Source: Labrys miyagiensis (GTDB lineage Bacteria; Pseudomonadota; Alphaproteobacteria; Rhizobiales; Labraceae). From it: DNA of 64,000 bases. Each line of letters starts with the position of its first letter. The stretch's first letter is position 1. The translations under genes and the position numbers were made by a program. Below the pieces are notes generated by a model. It did not search any database. It was not told the origin of the DNA and worked only from the letters and a program-made list of their open reading frames with translations. Location of the stretch: assembly GCF_030160835.1 (NCBI RefSeq), contig NZ_BSPC01000054.1, forward strand, positions 124,001-188,000, given 5' to 3'. Positions 50,255 to 58,058 of the stretch are shown piece after piece.

Positions 50255-51268
50255 ATGAAGAAGCTACTTGTCCTGAGCGCGCTCGCGAGCGTTCTCGTCG
50301 CCACCACGACCCTTGCCGACACCAGCGGCAAGAAGATCGCCTTCTCCAACAACTATGCCGGCAATTCCTGGCGCCAGGCCATGCTCAAGAGCTATGGCGC
50401 CGTCACCCAGAAGGCGGTTGCCGACAAGGTCGTCGCCGCGGCCGATGTCTTCACCACGGCCGACAAGGAAGTGCCGACCCAGGCCGCGCAGATCCAGAAC
50501 CTGATCCTGCAGGGCTATGACGCCATCGTCATCAATGCCGCCTCCCCGGATGCGCTCAACGGCGCCATCAAGCAGGCCTGCGACGCCGGCATCGTGGTGG
50601 TGTCCTTCGACGGCATCGTTACCGAGCCCTGCGCCTATCGCGTGGTCGTCGACTTCAAGGCCATGGGTAATGCCGAAGTCGCCCAGATGGCCAAGTTCCA
50701 ACCCAAGGGCGGCAACCTCCTGGAGATCCGCGGCCTCGCCGGCACTTCGATCGACGATGCCATCCATGCCGGCATCCTCGAGGGTGTCGCCGCCAATCCG
50801 CAGTTCAAGATCGTCAGTTCGGTGACCGGCGACTGGGACCAGACCACGGCACAGAAGGCGGTGGCGACCGTGCTGCCCTCGCTGCCCGACATCATCGGCG
50901 TGGTGGACCAGGGCGGTGACGGCTATGGTGCGGCCCAGGCCATTGCCGCCGCCGGCAAGCCCCGCCCGACCATCATCATGGGCAACCGCCAGGATGAATT
51001 GCAATGGTGGAAGGAGCAGAAGGACAAGGATGGCTACACCACCTGGTCCGCCTCCATCGCGCCGGGTGTGTCGAGCCTTGCCTTCTGGGTGGCCCAGCAG
51101 GTGCTGGACGGGCGCAAGGATATCCCGCACGATCTGCTCGTGCCCTATCTCGCCTTCACCCAGGAGAATTTCGAGGCGGCCCTGCCCACCATCGAGAAGG
51201 GCGGCGTCGCCAGCCACGAATACACCCAGGACGAAGCCCAGGCCGCCATCAAGGCGAACATCAAGTGA
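50255..51268 (+). CDS. Sugar ABC transporter substrate-binding protein (CUT2, RbsB-like)
   Basis: A 337-aa periplasmic binding protein with a signal peptide (KKLLVLSALASVLVATTTLA). The mature protein has the RbsB-type fold: KIAFSNNYAGNSWRQAMLKS, QIQNLILQGYDAIVINAASP, LEIRGLAGTSIDDAIHAG and GVVDQGGDGYGAAQAI. GGGAGGA lies before the ATG. It precedes the ATPase and two permeases, but a 98-nt repeat is inserted between it and the ATPase gene. The ligand is not predictable. Confidence 0.93.
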   Translation: MKKLLVLSALASVLVATTTLADTSGKKIAFSNNYAGNSWRQAMLKSYGAVTQKAVADKVVAAADVFTTADKEVPTQAAQIQNLILQGYDAIVINAASPDALNGAIKQACDAGIVVVSFDGIVTEPCAYRVVVDFKAMGNAEVAQMAKFQPKGGNLLEIRGLAGTSIDDAIHAGILEGVAANPQFKIVSSVTGDWDQTTAQKAVATVLPSLPDIIGVVDQGGDGYGAAQAIAAAGKPRPTIIMGNRQDELQWWKEQKDKDGYTTWSASIAPGVSSLAFWVAQQVLDGRKDIPHDLLVPYLAFTQENFEAALPTIEKGGVASHEYTQDEAQAAIKANIK

Positions 51269-51300
51269 GACTGCGGTCCTCGGTGCAGTATCGACCACTA

Positions 51301-51398
51301 GAGCAAAACGCGTTTATGCTTAAACGCATTTTTGCTCTAACTCTTTGTTTCGACGCGTCTTTGCGATTCTTGCCGATTCCGTCAAATCGCAAAACGCT
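51301..51398. repeat. 98-nt two-hairpin repeat, copy 4 (inverted), inside the sugar operon
   Basis: Starts GAGCAAAACGCGTTTATGCT and ends AATCGCAAAACGCT, same orientation as copy 3. It separates the binding-protein gene from the ATPase gene. Confidence 0.92.
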
Positions 51399-51418
51399 AT
51401 AGTGAGCAAGGAGCGAGC

Positions 51419-52888
51419 GTGCCGGCCGAGGTAAGCAGAACCATCATCAGGCTGGACGGCGTCGAGAAGCATTTCGGCGCCGTCCGCGCCCTCGACGGGG
51501 TCGATTTCGCCGTCGCCGAGGGCGAATGCATCGGGCTTGTCGGCCATAACGGCGCCGGCAAGTCGACGCTGATGCACATGATTGCCGGCACGCTCTCGCT
51601 GAGCGGCGGGCGCATCACCGTCGGCGATACGGTGGAGGACTCCTATTCCATCCTGCGGGCCCAGCAGCGTGGCATACGCTGCGTGTTCCAGGAACTCTCG
51701 CTCTGCCCCAACCTTTCGGTGGCGGAGAACACCCGCGTCAGCCACGCCGCGCTTCGGGGTTTCGGCTGGCGGCACCGGGCGGCGACCCTGATCTCCGCCA
51801 AGCTCGACGAGATCTTTCCCGGCCACGATATCTCGGCTTCCGACATCGTAAGCGATCTCTCCATCGGCCGGCGGCAGATGGTGGAGATCGCGCGCGCCTT
51901 CACCGTCACTGACGAGCCGCTCGACCTCGTCATCCTCGACGAGCCGACCTCCTCGCTCGATGCCCAGACCGCCGGCCAGTTGCTTGCCTTCGTCCGGCGT
52001 TTCGTCACTGGTGGCAAGAGCTGCATCCTGATCTCCCACATCCTCGGCGAGGTGCTGGGGAATACCGACCGCATCGTGGTGATGCGCGACGGCAAGGTGG
52101 TGGTTACCGACGCGGCGAAATCCTTCAATCGTATCAGGCTGGTGGCGGCGATGGGCTCCGTCGAGCCGCGCCAGAAGGCCGCCGCCGCGGCTGCCATCGT
52201 GCGGACGACGAGCCTCGAACGGGTGAGGGCCCGCCCGGAACGCCAGACCGATGGCGAGGAACTGGTCGCCCGCGAGGGCGAGATCATCGGACTTGCCGGG
52301 CTCGCCGGCCATGGCCAGACCGATCTACTCCTGGCCATCTATCGTGCCGCCGAGCGCCGCCGGCCCGGCATCAGCGTGACCGCGCCGGTCGCCCTGGTGG
52401 CCGGCGACCGCCAGTCGGACGGCATTTTCCCGCAATGGTCGATCGCCGCCAATATCGGCATCCGCTCGCTGAACCGGCTGCGCAGCGGCCTCCTGATCTC
52501 GCCGCGCCGCGAGGCCGACCTTGCGCAGGACTGGCAGAAGAAGATCAAGATCCGCACGCCCGACATGACCAACAACATCCTCTCGCTGTCCGGCGGCAAC
52601 CAGCAGAAGGCGCTGTTCGCCCGCGCCCTCGGCTCGGACGCGAAAATCGTGCTGATGGACGACCCGATGCGCGGCGTCGATATCGGCACCAAGCTCGAGG
52701 TCTACGACCTCGTGCGGGAGGAGGCGCAAAAGGGCCGCACCTTCCTGTGGTACACCACCGAAACCGACGAGCTCGACAATTGCGACCACGTCTATGTCTT
52801 CCACAATGGCCGCATCGTCGCCAACCTGGCGCGTTCCGAATTGACGGAAGAGCGGATCATCCACTCCTCCTTCAGCGAGGCAGGCTGA
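51419..52888 (+). CDS. Sugar ABC transporter ATPase (RbsA-like, two nucleotide-binding domains)
   Basis: A 489-aa tandem ATPase. The first domain has Walker [14 protein letters not shown], signature [15 protein letters not shown] and Walker [13 protein letters not shown]. The second domain has the usual degenerate P-loop of this family ([17 protein letters not shown]), signature [15 protein letters not shown] and [14 protein letters not shown]. The start is GTG 51419, supported by AAGGAG six bases upstream. It drives the two permeases that follow. Confidence 0.93.
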   Translation: MPAEVSRTIIRLDGVEKHFGAVRALDGVDFAVAEGECIGLVGHNGAGKSTLMHMIAGTLSLSGGRITVGDTVEDSYSILRAQQRGIRCVFQELSLCPNLSVAENTRVSHAALRGFGWRHRAATLISAKLDEIFPGHDISASDIVSDLSIGRRQMVEIARAFTVTDEPLDLVILDEPTSSLDAQTAGQLLAFVRRFVTGGKSCILISHILGEVLGNTDRIVVMRDGKVVVTDAAKSFNRIRLVAAMGSVEPRQKAAAAAAIVRTTSLERVRARPERQTDGEELVAREGEIIGLAGLAGHGQTDLLLAIYRAAERRRPGISVTAPVALVAGDRQSDGIFPQWSIAANIGIRSLNRLRSGLLISPRREADLAQDWQKKIKIRTPDMTNNILSLSGGNQQKALFARALGSDAKIVLMDDPMRGVDIGTKLEVYDLVREEAQKGRTFLWYTTETDELDNCDHVYVFHNGRIVANLARSELTEERIIHSSFSEAG

Positions 52889-52889
52889 G

Positions 52890-53867
52890 ATGACGATGCC
52901 TGCCGTTCACGCCAATCCAGGAAGTGCGGCCGCAAGGCGCATGGCGCGGGCGCGACTGCTGCGCACGCTGCTGCCGGCGCTGTCGCTCGCTCTCGTGCTC
53001 ATCGCCATCGCCTGGCTCAATCCGCGCGCCATCAGCTATTTCGGTTTCAACCTGATGTTGAACCTGGCGATCCCCATCGCGCTCGCCACCATCGCGCAGA
53101 TGTTCGTGATCGCCAGCAACGAGCTCGACCTGTCCATCGGCACCTTTGTCGGCTTCGTCGCCTGCGTCACCGCGACCTGGCTGCGCGACGAGCCCCTGCT
53201 CGGCGTCGCCGTTCTGATCGGCGGCATCCTTGTCTACGCCGCGCTGGGCGCGCTGATCCATCTGCGCAACCTGCCCTCGATCGTGGTGACGCTCGGCATG
53301 AGCTTCGTGTGGCAAGGGCTCGCCATCCTCGTCCTGCCCAAGCCCGGCGGCAAGGCGCCCGACTGGCTTCTTGCCCTCGTCGGCTTCAAGCCGCCCTTCG
53401 TGCCCTTCCCGATCCTCGCAGCCGTGCTGATTGCGGTGATCGTGCATTTTGGCCTGATGCGCACCTCCTATGGCGTGATCCTGCGCGGCTCGGGTGGCAA
53501 TCCGGCAGCCATCGCGAAGGCCGGCTGGTCCCTCCTCAAGATCAAGATGTGCCTGTTCGCCCTGACAGGCCTGTTCGGCGTGCTCTCCGGCATGGCGCTG
53601 ATCGGCATCACCACCTCGGCGGACGCCAATATCGGCAATGGCTACACGCTGCTGGCGGTGGCCGGCGTCATCCTCGGCGGGGGTGAGTTCGTGGGCGGCC
53701 GCGTCTCGCCGATCGGCGCGGTGATCGGTGCGTTGACCTTGGCGCTCGCCGCCTCGCCGCTGCTCACCTTCATGCGCATTCCGCCGGACTGGCAGGTTGC
53801 CGCCAATGGCGCCATCCTCATCATCGTGCTCGCCGCCCGGGCGCTGATCAGCCGCAGGGAGGGGTGA
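52890..53867 (+). CDS. Sugar ABC transporter permease (RbsC-like), first
   Basis: A 325-aa inner-membrane permease of the BPD_transp_2 family with eight or more helices. Conserved parts are IAQMFVIASNELDLSIGTFV (the family GxxDLSvG motif) and GSGGNPAAIAKAGWSLLKIK, with a GYTLLAVAGVILGGGEFVGG near residue 250. It starts 1 nt after the ATPase stop and overlaps the next permease by four bases (GTGA). Confidence 0.92.
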   Translation: MTMPAVHANPGSAAARRMARARLLRTLLPALSLALVLIAIAWLNPRAISYFGFNLMLNLAIPIALATIAQMFVIASNELDLSIGTFVGFVACVTATWLRDEPLLGVAVLIGGILVYAALGALIHLRNLPSIVVTLGMSFVWQGLAILVLPKPGGKAPDWLLALVGFKPPFVPFPILAAVLIAVIVHFGLMRTSYGVILRGSGGNPAAIAKAGWSLLKIKMCLFALTGLFGVLSGMALIGITTSADANIGNGYTLLAVAGVILGGGEFVGGRVSPIGAVIGALTLALAASPLLTFMRIPPDWQVAANGAILIIVLAARALISRREG

Positions 53868-54817
53868 TCGTGGGGTCCCTGAAGCTTCTCACGGAAAAGC
53901 CCTGGCTGTGGTCCTTCGTCGGCGCCCTCGCCGTGTTCCTGGCGACGATTGCCTTCACCGGCGGCTACGGTGCAGGCGGCATGGTTACCGCCGCCCTGGC
54001 GCTGGCCGAATTCACGGTGATCGTCGGCGTCGGCCAGATGTTCGTCATCACGCTAGGCCCCGGCAATGTCGACCTCTCGCTGCCGGCCAATATCGGCCTC
54101 GCCAGCGCCGTCGCCATGAAGGTGATGGACGGCAGCGACTCCATGGTCGCCGTGGGCCTGCTCGCGGCGCTGGCCTGCGGCATGGCGATCGGCATGTGCA
54201 ATTACCTGCTAATCTGGGCCCTGCGCATTCCGCCGATCATCGCCACCCTGTCGGCGAGCTTCATCATCCAGTCCGTCGACATCAGCTATGGCCGCGGCCT
54301 GCAGATCAAGCCGCCGCCGGGCTTTGCCGACTTCACCAACCTGCAGGTCCTCGGCGTTCCCGTCCTCGCCATTGTCGTGATCCTGTTCACGATCCTCGCC
54401 GCCATCGTGCTCCAGCGCATGATCTATGGCCGCTCCGTGCTGGCGATCGGGCAGAACATGCGCGCGGCCTGGCTGGCAGGGGTGAAAGTCGGGCGCATCC
54501 GCTTCCTCACCTACACGCTCTCGGGGGCGCTGGGCGGCATCGACGGCGCCCTGCTCGCCGGCTATTTCCGCGGCGCCAATGTCGACCTCGGCAATGAATA
54601 TCTCCTGTCCTCGCTGGCCGTGGTGGTGATCGGTGGCACCTCGGTGGCCGGCGGCAAGGCCAACATCCCCGGCATCTGGGGCGCCGCCCTCTTCCTGGTG
54701 CTGCTGCTCACCATGCTCAACACCTTCGGCGTGAGCGCCGGCGTGCGCCTGGTCCTGACGGGAGCGATCATCGTGGGCGTGATCACGGCGGCAGGCGGGC
54801 AGAAGGCGCAGAGGTAA
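53864..54817 (+). CDS. Sugar ABC transporter permease (RbsC-like), second
   Basis: A 317-aa permease of the same family, starting at GTG 53864 within the stop of the first. It has VGVGQMFVITLGPGNVDLSL, GQNMRAAWLAGVKVGRIRFL and SLAVVVIGGTSVAGGKANIP. Two different permeases imply a heterodimeric channel. It is the last gene of the tautomerase-lactonase-transporter operon. Confidence 0.92.
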   Translation: MIVGSLKLLTEKPWLWSFVGALAVFLATIAFTGGYGAGGMVTAALALAEFTVIVGVGQMFVITLGPGNVDLSLPANIGLASAVAMKVMDGSDSMVAVGLLAALACGMAIGMCNYLLIWALRIPPIIATLSASFIIQSVDISYGRGLQIKPPPGFADFTNLQVLGVPVLAIVVILFTILAAIVLQRMIYGRSVLAIGQNMRAAWLAGVKVGRIRFLTYTLSGALGGIDGALLAGYFRGANVDLGNEYLLSSLAVVVIGGTSVAGGKANIPGIWGAALFLVLLLTMLNTFGVSAGVRLVLTGAIIVGVITAAGGQKAQR

Positions 54818-55333
54818 CCCCGATCACGGTAGCTGGAAATCCGAGCCATCGGGCAGCTATCCTTGGAGAGGATGTGGCAAGCCCTTCCGGCTAACCCCAA
54901 GAACAACAACGATATCATCGTATCGCTTGGCTACCAGTCCCGCACGCAAACCGCAGCCGAACTGCAAGACACGGCGTCTCCCGGGTAGCTTTGAACAATG
55001 AAGATTGCCTAAAGCCAAAATTGATTGAGAGTGCTGGCAGATCTGCGCTTACATCAGCTGAAATTTTGCTCGAATTATCTGCGACGCACTCGCAACCATC
55101 GCCATTCGCTCACATTATGTGAGACGATAGCAGACCTGTCGGGAAACTCGTTCGCATAAGTAGGGGTGCCGGAAAGATTGGGAGTTCTGCGAAAGATATT
55201 GCTTCTCAATATTGACCGTAATCGTGTCCACAATCGGCGCGCTCCAGCAATCGAATGAATATTCTCTTTCAGATTCACGCCGAGAGCATCGAAATCAGCA
55301 GCGTCTCATTGAATTGGAACTGAGGAATATCTT
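54818..55333. other. AT-richer stretch without a recognisable gene
   Basis: No convincing coding sequence on either strand. Base composition drops from the GC-rich norm to clearly AT-richer DNA from about 54990 on. The stretch should contain the promoter of the 164-aa membrane protein. It may be the edge of a horizontally acquired patch. Confidence 0.45.
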
Positions 55334-55828
55334 ATGTTGGATCAATGGGATAACTTTTTTGTCATGGTGGGCAGCGGCGCGGCGGCGCTTGCAGGGTTGA
55401 TTTTTGTCGCGATGTCGATCAATCCCGAAAGTATTATCCGAAACACCACACATAAGAACCGGGCAATTAATATGCTATCGGGCTTCAGCGCGATTTTCAT
55501 GGCATGCAGCCTTGCGCTTTTGGGAAAGCAATATCTTATAGCACTCGGCTTTGAATGGCTTTTCCTCTGGATCATCGCAACAGTCATATTTATAAGAGGT
55601 TATACTATAGCTATCAGAGCAGGGATGAGTTCCATTGGGTTGAACGCGCCGCGGCTCGCGGGTGGCACAATGTGTTACCTTGCTGAGGTTGTAGGCGCAA
55701 TTTTACTTATTCTCGGATATAGCGCAGGACTTTACATCGCAGGTGTTGCAACCATTGTCTTGTTCGCCTTCCTCATTTCGGGCGCATGGCTCCTTATCAT
55801 CGGCATCTACGAAGACCCGGCTGGGTGA
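55334..55828 (+). CDS. Hypothetical membrane protein, 164 aa
   Basis: A small inner-membrane protein with about five hydrophobic segments. The first has the pattern FFVMVGSGAAALAGLIFVAM, followed by SINPESIIRN. This opening is common in a group of small uncharacterised bacterial membrane proteins. GAGGA lies eight bases before ATG 55334. Codon use is AT-rich, unlike neighbours, which suggests transfer. Function unknown. Confidence 0.7.
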   Translation: MLDQWDNFFVMVGSGAAALAGLIFVAMSINPESIIRNTTHKNRAINMLSGFSAIFMACSLALLGKQYLIALGFEWLFLWIIATVIFIRGYTIAIRAGMSSIGLNAPRLAGGTMCYLAEVVGAILLILGYSAGLYIAGVATIVLFAFLISGAWLLIIGIYEDPAG

Positions 55829-55964
55829 TGAGTTCCACCCCGGCTCTTCTGTCCATCGATGCACATGGCCGCGCGCTTTTGTGACAAGCCGGAATCGGAC
55901 TTACGCACTGTGGCGTATGGATCAGGAATTGCGTGAAAAGGAGCACTTATTCTCCGACGCTTCC

Positions 55965-56150
55965 TCAGGCACGGCCCTCCTCGTCGTCCTCGAAGCCGAG
56001 CCCGATTGCCGCCAATCCCTCGTCAAGCAGGTCGGGAAGGTTTGGCGTGCCCACCAGATAGTTTCCGAGGTGAGGATTGAAAGCATCCCGCGCGGCAGCC
56101 AGGGAACGAGCATCCGACCATTCGTCGGCGCCGAAATTGGTGGTTCGATC
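55965..56150 (-). pseudogene. Gene fragment without a start codon
   Basis: A minus-strand reading ending at TGA (55965-55967) gives protein-like sequence with TNFGADEWSDARSLAAARDA and later DLLDEGLAAIGLGFEDDEEG. Upstream it is closed by the TAG that ends the next gene in the same frame, and no ATG, GTG or TTG lies near its beginning. It looks like the C-terminal part of a gene cut off at its 5' end. The family is not recognised. Confidence 0.4.
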
Positions 56151-56165
56151 TGAAGGTAAGACGCA

Positions 56166-56432
56166 CTAGGCAGCGGCTTCCTCGGCCAACTCCACGCCAT
56201 AGTCCTTGAGGACCGATCTGACGCGGGCAATCTCCGCTGTGAGGATATTTTCCAGGCCCGATACCAGCAGGGCCGTAATTTGGGGCCTCACGGCGCGCTC
56301 CGTCGGCCGATTGGACTTCGTCGTGTAGATCAACCGAAATTCCGGTGTCTGGCGTATTTCCTTGAGGGTTAGTTCAAGCTCATCCAGTTCCTCGAAGAGG
56401 CCGGCGATACGAAGAAAATCTTCTCTCTTCAT
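56166..56432 (-). CDS. Hypothetical protein, 88 aa
   Basis: A small helical protein (REDFLRIAGLFEELDELELT, and PQITALLVSGLENILTAEIA). It has no signal or membrane segment. The start ATG 56432 lacks a good ribosome-binding site, and ATG 56459 is an alternative. It is followed in the same frame by the fragment above. It may be a small phage- or plasmid-derived gene, but nothing assigns a function. Confidence 0.5.
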   Translation of the reverse strand: MKREDFLRIAGLFEELDELELTLKEIRQTPEFRLIYTTKSNRPTERAVRPQITALLVSGLENILTAEIARVRSVLKDYGVELAEEAAA

Positions 56433-56639
56433 GGGAAGGATCTTTCGTTGACGGCTCATTCGCGTCTGGATTGGCGTCGAATGTCCATTTCCGACCGCGT
56501 CTCTTTCGACGTGATAACTATGACGAGGTATCGAAGTTCCGCCGCCGGTGGAAACCTCGACCGCGTACGGAACACCTCCGCCTTGTCGGCGTTGAACTCG
56601 CGTCAACCATCAGGTCGCAACGCGTTGCTTGGACAATTC

Positions 56640-57689
56640 ATGACCTTGATCTCCGGGCGGAATGGAGCAGAAGTGAGTCCGCACGAGATCCCGCGTACGA
56701 CGCCGGATTCCCAGATGCCGCCAAGCTTGTTCGGCTTTGTCATCCGGGTCTCCGGCAAACATCAGATCTGGATCGGGCTGCTGGCGGTCCTGTTGTTCAT
56801 CGCGGACACGGTCCCGCTCGAAGTGCAACGACGCCTTGTCAATTCCGCGGTCAAGGGCGGCGACTTCAAGATCGTGCTGATGCTGGCGATCTTGTTTGCC
56901 GTTCGCGCTTTGGTGCAGGGCCTCCTCAAGATCGGTCTCAATCTCTATCGCAACTGGGCCGGGGAATCCGCCGTGCGATGGCTTCGCAACGAGATCTCGC
57001 TCGTCGCCCAGCAGCCCGACTCGGCGCTACCCTCCGGCAAGGCAGGCGGGGTCGAGATCGCCATGGTCGTCGCGGAGGTCGATCCGATCGGAGGCTTCGT
57101 CGGGTCGAGCTTCTCCGACCCCATTCTCCAGTCCGGCGTGCTTATTTCCGTCTTCGGTTATCTCATATACCTCCAGCCTCTCATGGCTCTCGTCGGCATT
57201 CTGGTTTTCCTGCCGCAATGTTTCCTGGTGCCGTGGATGCAGGGCGCCATAAACCGGCGGGTCGGGGCTCGCATCTGGGTGTTGCGCAAGATCAGCGTGA
57301 TGCTCGTCGATACCGTCAGGCGCGACGAGAGCACCAACCATTCCCAATCCCGGCGTGTCGACCAGGTCTTTCGTCTGAACATGAGCATCTACAAGCTCAA
57401 ATTCGCGCTCAACTTCGCGATGAACTGGCTGAGCGCCCTGGGAACGGCGGTCATCCTGGGTATTGGCGGCTATCTCGTCGTCAACGGACAGACAGAAATC
57501 GGCACCGTGGTCGCTTTCGTCTCCGGGCTTGCCAAGATCAACGACCCGTGGGGCGACCTCGTGAATTGGTACCGCGACTATCGCGTCATCCAGGCGCGCT
57601 ATCATCTGGTTGCGAGCGCGATGCGCACCGTCGGCGCGGAAGAAGGGGCGCTTGAGACATCTCGCTCAGCTTCAAAGCCGGAGGGTTGA
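56640..57689 (+). CDS. ABC-transporter membrane domain protein without ATPase domain
   Basis: A 349-aa protein with six predicted helices in the ABC type-1 exporter membrane-domain pattern (GLLAVLLFIADTVPLEVQRR, ILFAVRALVQGLLKIGLNLY, then LSALGTAVILGIGGYLVVNG and VVAFVSGLAKINDPWGDLVN). No nucleotide-binding domain follows. The frame ends with a polar tail rich in Ser/Glu/Gly. It may work with a separate ATPase, or be the truncated half of an exporter. The start at ATG 56640 drops an N-terminal stretch that overlaps the minus-strand gene. Confidence 0.65.
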   Translation: MTLISGRNGAEVSPHEIPRTTPDSQMPPSLFGFVIRVSGKHQIWIGLLAVLLFIADTVPLEVQRRLVNSAVKGGDFKIVLMLAILFAVRALVQGLLKIGLNLYRNWAGESAVRWLRNEISLVAQQPDSALPSGKAGGVEIAMVVAEVDPIGGFVGSSFSDPILQSGVLISVFGYLIYLQPLMALVGILVFLPQCFLVPWMQGAINRRVGARIWVLRKISVMLVDTVRRDESTNHSQSRRVDQVFRLNMSIYKLKFALNFAMNWLSALGTAVILGIGGYLVVNGQTEIGTVVAFVSGLAKINDPWGDLVNWYRDYRVIQARYHLVASAMRTVGAEEGALETSRSASKPEG

Positions 57690-57732
57690 GTGGTGTCTTG
57701 CCGGACATGCCGTGCAAGATCAGCCGTAAGGC

Positions 57733-57901
57733 AGCCCGGCGTGCACTCCCACACGCCCACCTCGAATTTCCCATCTTCGGAGCTGTAGAGCGTTCTGGCC
57801 GCTTCAACCTGGTCACCCGCGATGCATGTGGGCAGGCTCCAGAGAACTGCACCGAGTGGGAATTCTCCCTTCAACCACTCGCGGCTTGGCGGAACAGGCA
57901 A
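57733..57901 (-). pseudogene. Truncated cupin (DUF861-type) fragment
   Basis: A minus-strand reading gives LPTCIAGDQVEAARTLYSSE and GKFEVGVWECTPG, the first half of a DUF861 cupin (usual pattern ...GxFxxGVWEcTPG followed by the metal-binding strands). The sequence loses similarity right after TPG, near the end of the ABC membrane gene. No ATG start is present. It is a broken gene. Confidence 0.5.
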
Positions 57902-58058
57902 CCATTGCTATTGAATTCTTCAATAAAAATGAAAGTAATGACGGTCAACGATGTTACTGTTTCGATTCGATGTGAACTTTCGAAACACCACTCATATGGC
58001 ATTTACGTTACGATATGAAACAGCGATCAGCTCTTAACGCCAGAGAGACTGCAAGGCA
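57902..58058. promoter_or_regulatory. AT-rich leader of the Wsp-like operon
   Basis: A strongly AT-rich stretch directly upstream of the MCP gene that should hold the operon promoter. I cannot pick -35/-10 boxes with confidence. Confidence 0.35.

Noticed and set aside
7180-51398. The many palindromic repeats as a CRISPR array
   Set aside because: They are dispersed across tens of kilobases, without regular spacers or cas genes. They are intergenic hairpin repeats.
54818-55333. Possible insertion-sequence remnant in the AT-rich gap
   Set aside because: No transposase motif, terminal inverted repeat or target duplication could be seen.
55922-56230. Minus-strand open frame of 102 codons
   Set aside because: It overlaps the 88-aa gene in another frame and has poor codon use. 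A different frame in the same place gives the more protein-like fragment reported above.
57686-58018. Plus-strand open frame of 110 codons before the MCP gene
   Set aside because: It is antisense to the cupin fragment and its second half is read from AT-rich leader DNA. There is no ribosome-binding site or recognisable domain.
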